Positions 35,702-45,249 of a stretch of DNA of 64,000 nt are shown piece by piece. A model generated the notes under the pieces. It saw only the letters and a program-made list of their open reading frames with translations. It was not told the DNA's origin and ran no database searches. Within the stretch, counting starts at the first letter, position 1. The number at the start of each line of letters is the position of its first letter. A program made the translations under genes and the position numbers. This DNA is from Toxorhynchites rutilus septentrionalis (lineage: Eukaryota; Arthropoda; Insecta; Diptera; Culicidae). The stretch lies in contig NC_073744.1 of assembly GCF_029784135.1 (NCBI RefSeq), positions 31,937,380-32,001,379 of the forward strand. Direction: 5' to 3'.

Positions 35702-35808
35702 TGGCATAAACCAAACTTTAATTTGAAATTAAAGTTTCATCGAAATTCGAATTCTAAGTGTGTTTTATTTCAATTTACTTTCGGAATTTAAAGTTGGAAA
35801 ACCCTGTA
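35702..35808 (+). mobile_element. 3' terminal region of the DD41D-type element
   Basis: After the stop the sequence runs to AGTTGGAAAACCCTGTA at 35792-35808. Its complement (TACAGGGTTTTCCAACT) has the form of a mariner-superfamily terminus at a TA. The matching 5' end is absent, replaced by the minisatellite. Confidence 0.55.
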
Positions 35809-37495
35809 AATTAAATAAGTTAGTTATATGATTAAAGTCAATCAGATTAGAATGTAGGAAATTCAAATAAACTAGGATTTAAGTTAGCTATAAATATGAT
35901 TACACACACATATACACACACCAAACACAAACCTGTTGTCGGGCGAAAAATTGCGCAATGGATTGCGCAATAGACATTTAATAAGCGACTTCCGAAAAAG
36001 GGAACGATGGGAAAAGGAAAGCACTACTGGGTCTACAATAAAAGCTCTTTAACCAAGGAACAACAAAAGCTATTAAAGTGATCCCAATTATAGAAATTCA
36101 AATAAAGCATTTGAAAACTGCAGTTCGACCTGAAAGAACGGAAGGATCAGCTATGGATTTGGATAAAGAGCACGACCCAGTAGTAACTCTGGACTTCCAA
36201 TTTTTTCCCATTAGGACCCAATATTTTAGCCCTGAATTCGGATTCCCCAGAGCGAAACGATTTTGAGAGAGATTGCTGCCGTCCACGAAGCTTTTCAGAA
36301 ACGAGCAACTTGAGTCGCCAACCCTAAAGGAACTCTTCGAGCTACGGCAAAGCTCGCGGTGCACAGGTTTCGCTCGACAGCATCCGGCCAGCCACATCAC
36401 ACTGACATACACACAAATGTAAGTTGAATAAACGAAAAAAAGGAATCTATCTGTGTTTCTACTTGTGAACTAAATCCTTGATTTGTGCCCAAAAAGGGAG
36501 TGAGCCGATCTTGAGCCTTCGATTGTCAAGCTCGAGCTAGCCGAGTTAAAAGAGGCAGTTGAAAGCCCACCCTCAATGGTCCCCGTGGCTTAGACCAAGG
36601 CGGTATAATAAGGTGGAACGTTATGTCAGAACTGCTGTTCAGCCATTACTTGAGTTCGAATTGACAGCGACAAAACGAACGGCTAGAGTTTTCCTAGAAA
36701 GAGGATAACAAATGGCATGCAATGATGAGTGCATACCGCTATGTGTTTGCTGCGCATAAACGTTGGTTTTGTTTACGCTGTTGGCATCATTGTTGTGTTT
36801 CGGTGACTGCTGCAAGTTGTTGTCTGCATTGCTGTTTTACGGAACGTGAGGGTTGTTGCTGTTGCTGCTGGGATTGGCAATTCAGTGATTGTGGGAGCTT
36901 TGCTAGTGGGTATATGAAAGGGTCACTACCGGCGGGCTTGTGCCGTACTGCTCTAAGTTCCATTCGCTTTGGTGGAATTAGTCGTTGGCGACCCATTAGG
37001 ATTGAGTGATAGCGATACTCTGTGGATATCCATGCATATCGTTTCCCGGCGACTGCTGCTTTAGCTGGAGACTCACCTGATCGTGCGGGTTGTGAGACAC
37101 AACAGCTAGTTCGATTGAAACCGGCCCAGCGTATGTATATGTTGGTGTGGACCGCTATGTAGCATAAAAATTTGACCTGCTTTGTTTATAAACAAAAATA
37201 GTCGCTGTCATTTTTTATCCCCTCTCGCATCTTCCATGCCTTATCATCATACTGTCGCAAACGAACCACCTGTCAATTCCAGTTCCTTGGCTTAGACCAG
37301 GGATCAAGAGCTTCTATATATTAACCCTTCTGGCTAGTCCATTATAACAGAGAGTAACAGCAGAAGTAGGCCTTGAAAAAAAGAAAAAAATCTATCGAAT
37401 TCAGGAGAACAAATTTTCAAATTTAAGGTGTTTAAATTCCCAGTGCTAAAAAAACTTCATAATAAAAAAAACGGAAGCATAAAAAAGTAAACAAC
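35809..37495. other. No gene recognised; possible LTR-type remnant
   Basis: Around 35935-36430 TGTTGTCGGGCGAAAAATTG begins a segment that runs through AATAAA-like motifs to an ACA-rich end, loosely resembling a long terminal repeat, but no second copy or polymerase is present. A CTG/CAG run at 36850-36872 creates a false poly-Gln frame. CTTGGCTTAGACCA(A/G)GG occurs at about 36586 and 37288. Confidence 0.3.
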
Positions 37496-37930
37496 ATGAT
37501 TAATTGTCGCTGCCAGTGTCACGCAATCCGCTGCGTGCCTCCGTTCTCGTACCGGCTGTCCCAACGCTGCACCCGACCCGTGTGCCCTCCGCGAATCCCA
37601 ATTTATCGCCGCCAGCCGCCCTGCCGCTCGCTGTTCCGAAAATTTTTCCTCCGGGGTGACATTCCCATATCTCGTTACTTCGGCCCGAACGCGTCCAAGC
37701 AGTTCATCAAGTGGCACGTCCCGGCGGAGAACTTGGATTACCAGCGCTACCTGCCGCTGTTCTTCGACGGGTGAGTAGCAGTAAACCTTGCACCCCGAAC
37801 CCCGCAACCCACCGGTAAAGACGTGTTTTTACTCCGTTTGTTCGACAGCCTCTGCGAGCGGACCTTTCCCTATCGAGAGTTCGCCCGGAATGGGGCACGT
37901 GACATGATTGCAGTGGCCAAAGAAAAACAG
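37496..37930 (+). CDS. Pacrg: PACRG-like (parkin co-regulated) protein, first two exons
   Basis: Exon 1 (37496-37770) starts at ATG. After a Cys/Arg/Pro-rich leader it reads RKFFLRGDIPIS, then FIKWHVPAENLDYQRYLPLF and FDG. A GTGAGT donor follows at 37771, a 78-bp intron, and an acceptor TTCGACAG ending at 37848. Exon 2 (37849-37930) completes a Gly codon and continues LCERTFPYREFARNGARDMI to AVAKEKQ, then a GTAACC donor. The pattern (RRGDFPI, W-x-V-x-x-x-LDYxxYLPLFFDGL, E-x-TFPYxFFARxG) is that of PACRG, a protein of the axonemal doublet microtubule inner junction in cilia and sperm flagella. The splice phase is consistent. Only about 119 residues are present against roughly 250 in the family; the helical-repeat C-terminal half is not recognisable downstream. 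The leader is unusual, so the ATG is provisional. Confidence 0.85.
37771..37848 (+). other. PACRG-like intron 1 (78 bp)
   Basis: GTGAGT donor, TTTTTACTCC polypyrimidine stretch, and CAG acceptor. The intron interrupts a Gly codon after two bases. The size is typical of dipteran short introns. Confidence 0.8.
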
Positions 37931-39690
37931 GTAACCCAAAATCCCTACCCTAATTAAACTAGTTCTGCTCGAGCCGACAAAAACTACATATACAACACAT
38001 ACCCACTCATCCATCTACAAGAATATATTCCTTGTCGGTGCTAATCATAACTGGCACGGACATTGCTCCGCATTTCTCCGATGGGATATGCCCTCAAAGA
38101 CAGCAAGAATAGACCAACGGGGTGACGGGCGGATGATTGGATGATTGGTGGTGAAATTATTGAACAGAGAGAAATATAACGGTGGAAAGAGGGGGGAGAA
38201 TCATAAATCAAAATTCTCAACCATGGGATCCACTCTTGTAGGCTGTGGCTCTGACGGATCAAAGCCTGTGAGGAGTATTTGTTTTTTTTCCTCCGCTGTT
38301 TGCCGACTCAATATATACGGAGCGAAAAACTCCGGATGATGTTGGTTCTTGATTCGGAGTGATCAATCGCGTAAGAAGCGATGAAAACGACGGACTTCCA
38401 ACTTTTATCTCGCAACGATACGGCTGGAGTTCGGAAGTAACTTATTCAATTTGCTGCTTCACTTTTGAGGAAATCCACCACAACAACTGAAGCCGCGCTG
38501 TCTGAAAAGTTGACAAATTGGGTGATTGATTGATCGATGGCGTTCCGCGAATACACTGTCGGGCGGAGCGTTGTTTTGTCACCATTTGTCAAATTGAATG
38601 ATTTTTATTGAATTTTGTACTCATTTTTCACGGCCATACAGCAGGCAGCTGTCGACGCGGGCGAGAAACTCATCGAGCGGAATGCGAGAGCATTTCGTCG
38701 ACAGTAATTGTTTTGAAGTTTCCATGAAAATATTCCGCTGAAAACGCCCGAAGTCCATCCCCCCTGTTGTGGAATGACTCCGAAGTAATATTTTCACCCC
38801 TACTCGAACGGTTCAACTCCATTAAGCATGCGGAATAAAATATTCAGCATTCACCGCACCGTTGGAAATCTGAAAGTCAAACACCGTTGTCAAGTGCGAA
38901 ACCCTCGTGGAAAGAAAAACATATTCATGTGTGGCGGGGGCGGGCTGTGTGCATGTTACTTTCATGCACGAATGTCTACCATCCATTCCGAGAGTTGATA
39001 TACTGCGAAAGTACTTTTTCGCATTCATTTTTCTTCTTCTCTATTTGCACATAATCTCGTGCCGTATGACCTTGGCTATGTGCTGCAATCACACTTCCCA
39101 CTACAAACACCGACGCACAAACACAAACACTTCTGGTGCATAGACATTGCTCGTACGGTGTGGCCATGGCTCCGATAGTGACACCTTCTTCCCACAGTTG
39201 TCGCGCCAGTGTGAGTCTTTTTGTGCTCCCGTATTTTGGGGGAAAATCCTTCTCACAGAAGGAGTTTGAGTTGGCATTTCCAATTGCGAGCAGTGACAGT
39301 TTGCGTCACTCATTTGCACAGATACACATCCATAGACACACATTTTACACACAATGAACACAAACCGAAAGTAAGAGAAATCAATAGAGAATGAGTTTGA
39401 CTTTGGTTGAGGGTTCACATTGGCACTCATGAAAATTACTTGTTAAGTAACCGACAACCAACGCTGAATTGGAAAGTTGATATTGAAAGGCAGGCTTGTT
39501 TTTTATTCATTCTTAACAAGCGACTTTTCCGAGTCGCTTCTGTTATTTTACTTTATCATTGAGTTTTGGGAAGAATGTTACGAAAAAGAACAAAAATTGT
39601 GCTGAGAACATTGAGTTTGAATAATTGTCGGGTTGTTTGAAAGGTAATTCCGTGTTTGACGTGGAAATATTTTAATAAAATTATCAAGAT
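37931..39690. other. Intronic or intergenic; nothing recognised
   Basis: Searched by eye for the PACRG C-terminal half and for kuz exons on the minus strand; neither was seen. No repeat family named. Confidence 0.4.
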
Positions 39691-39697
39691 GTTACTA

Positions 39698-40857
39698 ATA
39701 GCGAATTCGTTTTTGTTCAGTTCCAACCCCAGTGCCACACTAACTGCTGTCAGAACGTTTTTTTATTCACTCAGTTTCAACCCAGTTTCGCACTAGGTTC
39801 ACCCCGAAAGCTGTTAGTTTCGCACTGAGATGTTTCACGGTTTCGCACTCGGGTTCACCAATACAACAATACTGAACTGTCAAGATCCGAGTATTGTTTT
39901 GGGTAATCTAGAAAAAAAAAGACTATGAAAAAGGAAAACCTACTGCTTTTGCTTTTGACACAGGACTATGTCTTTGATTTCTATATAGGGGGTCACTCTA
40001 CGAAAAATGTAACGATTCATTAAGAGTTTTTAAACGCATATTACTCAAAATCGTTAATGCGACATATGTTGTATTGTATACCATTAGACAGGAAATTTAT
40101 ACAGCATTTTTTTTGCTTAAGAAATGAACAGTTAATATAGTAAAAAAGTTAACAATTTGACGATTACAATGAATATGTTATTTTGATTTTACTAGCCACT
40201 CGTTTTCCCCCACAATGCAACGAGCAATCTTTTTGCCTACAATTCGGCGTTAGCTCACAATGTGATTAGATGCATATTATAAATTATTCTCGATTTGCGG
40301 ATAGAAGGCATTTATCAGTTGGCAGAATCAATGGAGGGATGATCTAGGAATGATCTTGAAGATGATATTGGATGGTTTCACTCTATTCTCCCCAGAGATT
40401 TGACGAGAGCTTTGTTCAAAAGGTTAAACGTTGATAGAGATTTTATTAGACTGAAGTTCAGGTTGTTGTCCAATCAATTCGTGCTCAATTCACGCTTTAT
40501 CATGTAGGTCTTGCTACTAACAATTTATGTAATTGTGATCCAGGATGTCATTACATCGAGCATGTTGTTTGGTTATGTAAAAAATGCAACTAATGAATTT
40601 AGCTGGCTGCTGATTTTTAAGTTCAAAAGGGTATACTCATACATATTTTTCAGGGATTCCATTTGATATATCAAATAAAAAAAATAAAGATTTTGAACAA
40701 TACAAAAAAACTCAATTCAATGCAGTTACTATAACGCAATTCAATGCAGTTACTATAACGCACACCAAATAACCACCGCATTCGCGAAACTGAAAACGTT
40801 TTTTTTTATTATAGAGCCTGTTTGGCACTAACTCAGTTTTAAAAACGAATTCGCTAT
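39698..40857. repeat. Possible TIR-bounded repeat enclosing LINE sequence
   Basis: ATAGCGAATTCGTTTTT at 39698-39714 is repeated exactly in inverted orientation at 40841-40857. Inside both ends, weaker inverted similarity continues (CAGTGCCACAC and AACGTTTTTTTATT on the left). It could be a non-autonomous transposon or an unrelated inverted repeat. Direct repeats of TTTCGCACT lie at 39795-39850. Confidence 0.45.
40270..40640 (+). mobile_element. LINE C-terminal fragment
   Basis: Plus-strand frames read KFRLLSNQFVLNSRF then, after a shift, YHVGLATNNLCNCDPGCHYI and EHVVWLC. This is the zinc-finger-like C-terminus that follows reverse transcriptase in I/jockey-clade elements. Flanking coding sequence is degraded. 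A 24-bp direct duplication (CAATTCAATGCAGTTACTAT then AACG) lies just downstream at 40713-40760. Confidence 0.65.
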
Positions 40858-40860
40858 AAT

Positions 40861-42695
40861 TCCATGTTGTTGCGAACGGATTCAGATAATTTTTTCGGCG
40901 ATACCGACCTCGTTCGATTTTGGCAACACGCCCGAATATTTTGTGTTGCCAAAATTGAACCTTGCCAAAAACGAACGGTTTTTTTTCATATTTTTTTTTA
41001 ACTTTTGAGTGATTGTAAATATTTTGGGATCAATAAAAATTATGTACCTTCAATCCCACCCACCTTGAAACTAGCTTCAGAGAACAAAGCGGGGGTTGAA
41101 ATACTGCTACAGCAACAGAAGAGGAGTCCCAACCCTGGACTCGAGACCTATTCCTGAAAAAGATGTCGGTGTTTCGGCTACATGCCAGCCAGTAAATACA
41201 TCAATGTTCTTTCCTAAGCCTCTAAATTCCTCAAACACATTTTGTTCACTCTATCGAAACAACATAGAATGCATTACTACACATATATTATATTCTAATT
41301 CATATTATAACAGGAATTACATCATTTAATCTTAACATCAAATCAACAACAACATAATTTAATTAATAATCTTTCGGTTTCGAACCTCGACCCATGGGAT
41401 TTGTAATCCGTAGCTTTACTATCTAGCCTATCGTTTCATTTTCTGTGCAACCTCTTCTTTACCGACGATATTCTCTCGTCGTCGGTTATCGCTCTAATTT
41501 TAGCTTCAATATTCATTGTGTGGTATTGTTTGTGGCATTGATTAGTTGTGTGGCTTTTCAAATTCATTTCTCTAACTCTACATGCGCATGTGTTAGATAA
41601 TTGAACAAGTGAGTACTCACGACATTTTTTTTAATAGCCGGCGGTTTCTTGCCGCGTTGAGAACGTGGGCGATGAATATACCGATGAATACTCAATCTCC
41701 GTGTTAGTTGAGCTGCAGCGATTTTCCGGCTAATAGTGTATGCGCTTGATGGCGTATTGCGCGATCTTCCTTTACGCACAGACTCGATTCCAACGATGAT
41801 CGTGGGGTCGAAACGGATCTTCCTCCTGGCACACAACAGACAAGAATACCACACAAGGCCACATTTAAATTATATACAAGCCACGTGCCACGTTTGATTC
41901 AAAGCTTACCTCAATTTTATGTAGACGGATGCACAGGAGGGTATTTAAATCTAACTCTAAATTATTATTATCAAGATTGTGACACTACAAAAAAAAAAAC
42001 AGGAAAAAACAAAAGAACAGTTAGCACACTAGCTGACTCGAACCTAGCACCGACCACTACCTTCCGGTTGAACACTCGCGGATTTAAACTAGTCCGCTTT
42101 GCCTCTTCCACGGCCAAAGTTGGAATGGGCGAATATATCATTTAATCCTCAGATCAGCCCAGCATTCTTTAGAACCGGAACTACGTAATTATTAGCGAAG
42201 TTAATAATTCCATAGTTGTTACCGAAGTTCTTTGCGGTTGCATCCGTCTAGCTTTCCTGCATTCGCGGTTTTTACGCTCCCGAATACAGTTCAAATCGAG
42301 TTGTTCGCCGGATTTGGAGTTTCAAGAAGAAGAAACCCGCCGGAAGACTCTGCTTTTTTGGGGGAAGTTATGTTATCGAAAAAAGGAAAGCATGAGTCTT
42401 CTAAAAATGTATTGGTCAGTGGGTGTCTTGGCTATGAACAGCCGCCGAGTCAACATCCAGCACCCATTACGGCTAGTCGCTCAAATACAAAAATAGGAGA
42501 GGCACTCGCGCAGCCATTCATCCCATACAAACATAGAAAAGAGACGCTCAGATTAACACAACCGAGTTTGTGTTGAATCTGAACTTCAAAATTAAGAAAC
42601 GAGGGGCTTCCAAATGTTGAAACCAGTACCATGCTACAATATAAGATACCTGAAAATGTCCAACATTTGAAACAGAATTTGTTTTTATTAACAAA
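40861..42695. other. No gene supported; two tRNA-like B boxes
   Basis: On the minus strand GGTTCGAAACC (about 41384-41394) and GGTTCGAGTC (about 42033-42042) each sit about 50 bases after a weak A-box-like stretch and may mark SINEs. A minus-strand 96-codon frame at 41564-41854 is basic (RKIAAAQLTRRLSIHRYI) but unrecognised. Confidence 0.35.
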
Positions 42696-42696
42696 C

Positions 42697-42960
42697 TAGT
42701 TGACCCGGCGAACTTCGTCCCACCCACAATTGATATATTGATATACATTATTTCGAACACTCAAGTTTCCACAGAAATTATTTTCATGTACGTAATCTAT
42801 ACTCGCGGTATATAATTTCTTTTTTGACAAATAAACCAGGTGTAAACTAAGACCCACCAATCCTGATACTGACTGTTTAAATCCGTTGCTCCGTTCTTGA
42901 GAGAAATCGTGAGGAATGGACACCAAAACATTTTTATTTTCATAGATCAAGTTTATAAAT
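42697..42960 (+). repeat. Dispersed repeat R1, copy B
   Basis: CTAGTTGACCCGGCGAACTT then CGTCCCACCC matches the R1 start at 3000 and 49610. The downstream similarity to those copies is weak. Confidence 0.55.
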
Positions 42961-43175
42961 ACATAGTGTTACCTTCTCTTGATTTATTTGAAACTCATTG
43001 TTGAAAAAAAAAACAATATTTATTTGAAGTTCATTGTGAAAATATAAACATAAACGAAACATTATCTTTATTGAAATGAATGCATGGTGAAAATAAAAAC
43101 AATTTTCATTTGAAATTCATTTTGAATTATTTTCAAGCATTGTTTATTTTTCCCTTTTATCTTGGATTTCGGTTT

Positions 43176-43675
43176 TTAAGATTCAGAGGCTTTGCCTTGG
43201 AGCGCTGTTGCTTCGTGGCGCTGTTTTGTGGATCGATGAGACAAACGATGGTTCCTCATTAAGCTAGAAGCACAATCCTTTCCTGCCAGTTTTGCAACTT
43301 GGTTGAATTCGTGCTGGAGGTTGTTGGTTTCCGCAAAGTCAAACGACAGGAGCCTCAAATTTTTGCAAGTCATACTATAAAAAGTTTTGTCCAGTGCTCT
43401 GCAATGGTTCGTCAGATCCTCAGACTGCTCACTCGTAAATACTGGTCTGAACCGCCCTAGGTGCTCGCTGGCACATCCCAGCAGAAGTATAAATGTTAAC
43501 AAATCATAAATCACTTACTGATATGAGCCTCTTCCTCAGAGCTGATTCAGAAATACCGAGGTCTGCCGCAATCCCACGCTTCGAGACTCCCTCCCGAAGC
43601 CTCTGTCGGTCCGACTGCATTCCAGGAGTGCATTTCTTCAAATCAGTTTTCTTCTTGTGGATCCCGTTGAAAAGT
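43176..43675 (-). pseudogene. Pogo/Tigger-like transposase N-terminus with a short intron
   Basis: Minus strand. The first segment (about 43675-43519) reads HKKKTDLKKCTPGMQSDRQR, then GIAADLGISESALRKRLIS, a pipsqueak-type helix-turn-helix. A GTAAGT donor follows at 43518 and a 55-bp intron to an AG at 43464. The second segment opens in phase with HLGRFRPVFTSEQSEDL and continues FDFAETNNLQHEFN, AGKDCASSLMRNH: the second DNA-binding (CENP-B-like) helix-turn-helix. It ends at a stop at 43176 without any DDE catalytic domain. Known of the family: these domains bind transposon ends in pogo/Tigger elements and in domesticated jerky/CENP-B proteins. An intact intron is unusual for a dead transposon, so a host derivative is possible, but the ending looks eroded. 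Confidence 0.6.
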
Positions 43676-44089
43676 TGGTTAAAAACATTTTATAATTTTT
43701 TTAAGAACAAAACGCTAGTGCGCACCTTTGCCCCACAAGTAATTTTTGAACTAATCGAATTTTTAAAAAAAGCTCTTGAGCTTTTTCACAAAAACGAATA
43801 CGTAGTATAATCTACTATAGAATGAAGGTTTCCTTGACTGTTTAGTTTAGAACTTATTATTAGGTAAGTAAATCGTCGTCACCAAAATTGAAAAAATTAG
43901 ATCAAAACATCGCAAAGCTCTTTTTACCTCATAATTTTTTGCCACTTTCATGAAATGTATCATGTTTATATGTGTGAGCTGCAGGTGTAATAATGTATCA
44001 AACAAATGCACTGTTGTCGAATTTTTATCCTCGTGCGCTCCAAAAAGGGCAATGCGCACCTTTGCCCCGTACTACTATACATGTCATTT

Positions 44090-44345
44090 CGTATTCCGGA
44101 AAAAAAAAAATCAAGTCTCAGAGTGTCGATTTTTGACAAAAAAATTTTTTCGAGATGACGCTAGATCTCGACGTTTCATGCAATTTTAAGACATTTGGTA
44201 TCAAAATAAAAAATTCGAAAACCCCGATTTCATTTACCCGCCCTTGGGTGATTTTTCGATTTTCGAAAAACTCAAACTTTGACCGCTTTGCGCCACTCTC
44301 CCTTAAGTCCGATTGAGCTAATATTTGGCATATGGTTTTTTTTTC
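44090..44345 (-). repeat. Dispersed repeat R4, inverted copy
   Basis: Reverse complement of the 4940-5160 unit: shared AAATGTCTTAAAATTGCATG, AAACGTCGAG, TTTTTTTGTCAAAAATCG and CCGGAATACGAA. Confidence 0.7.
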
Positions 44346-44450
44346 CAAGTGGTGAACCTTTTTTATGAGGTAACTTTTTGAAATTAGAGATGACCGTTTT
44401 CATCTTCACCGAAGTTTGATAAAAAAAATGCGATAAGTAAAAGAAGATAT

Positions 44451-44726
44451 CTTCTTCTTCTTGAATGGCGTTAACGTTCCCTTGTGGATCTTTTGCCGTC
44501 TCAACGAATGCAATAACTAGCGTCATTCATTAATACTTGGTTGAGATTTCTTAAGCCAAATAACACGCCTTGAATGTATTCCGAGGGGCAAGCTCTTGAA
44601 TACGCGTGACCACAGTGCAAGTCGACGGAAATTTCTTTGACGAAAAATCCCCCGGCCAGAACGGGAATCGAACCCGAACACCCGGCATGATAATTTGAGA
44701 CGCTAACCACTCGGCCACGGGTGCAC
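44451..44726 (-). mobile_element. tRNA-derived SINE, complete, 13-bp target duplication
   Basis: Read on the minus strand, the head is GCACCCGTGGCCGAGTGGTT (A box, Ser/Leu-tRNA type) and the B box GGTTCGATTCC lies about 40 bases later. A unique body follows, with a 3' tail of AAG repeats. TAAAAGAAGATAT flanks both sides (44438-44450 and 44727-44739). It is about 276 bp, close in sequence to the copy at 62.4 kb. It should be transcribed by RNA polymerase III and moved by a LINE enzyme (family knowledge). Confidence 0.9.
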
Positions 44727-44913
44727 TAAAAGAAGATATAGCCGGTTCAATTAACTGCATAGATCTCTCCAGGTTACTTAAATATAACCTGTCGTATCAC
44801 AACACATCAAATTGTAAGGAATTTAGTTTTTCAGTCAGACTTTTTTAAATCATTGAAGAGAAGCGAAAACTATATCGTAAGCCCCACCTTAGTGATTCAT
44901 TAGCAAGTCGAAA

Positions 44914-45222
44914 ATGAATAAATTTAGTGGCGAGAAGCATCCATTATATTTCGAAACAGGAAGCAGTTCCACCAAGAATCCGAAAGAGAAGCAAAATAAC
45001 TATATCACAACGGATCGGATTTCCTGTCGAGAATGGATCATTGTTGTTTTATTTTTCAAAAGTGGTTTCGATATTTTGTCGGCAATATTCGCATGTATAA
45101 TTTATATTTCAAACATAATCGCCATTCCACTAATGGACTCGGACTCAAATTTGCTATGTGATGATTTGGCTTGGAATCCGTCGATACTAATTTATAAACA
45201 ATTCCGATGCCTTAAGCGATGA
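44914..45222 (+). CDS. Unrecognised small protein with one membrane segment
   Basis: A 102-codon open frame from ATG, with a polar N-terminus (1-38), one hydrophobic stretch at about 41-75 (EWIIVVLFFKSGFD then ILSAIFACIIYISNIIAIPL) and a short polar tail. AATAAA follows at about 45247, a possible poly(A) signal. I do not recognise the protein. Frame length and composition are plausible for a real small membrane protein or a first exon, but chance cannot be excluded in this AT-rich sequence. Confidence 0.3.
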   Translation: MNKFSGEKHPLYFETGSSSTKNPKEKQNNYITTDRISCREWIIVVLFFKSGFDILSAIFACIIYISNIIAIPLMDSDSNLLCDDLAWNPSILIYKQFRCLKR

Positions 45223-45249
45223 TGGAAGACTCGAGCTCAAACGAAAAAT

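Noticed and set aside
35934..36430. BEL/Pao-type long terminal repeat
   Set aside because: Starts TGTTG and contains AATAAA-like motifs, but no second LTR, primer site or polymerase was found; left only as a weak note.
36787..36996. Poly-Gln protein on the minus strand
   Set aside because: Rests on a short CAG/CTG run; no flanking exon structure.
44640..44726. A genuine tRNA gene
   Set aside because: A and B boxes are present but the acceptor stem does not pair, and the copy is part of a 276-bp SINE with target duplication; the same applies at 62.6 and 22.7 kb.
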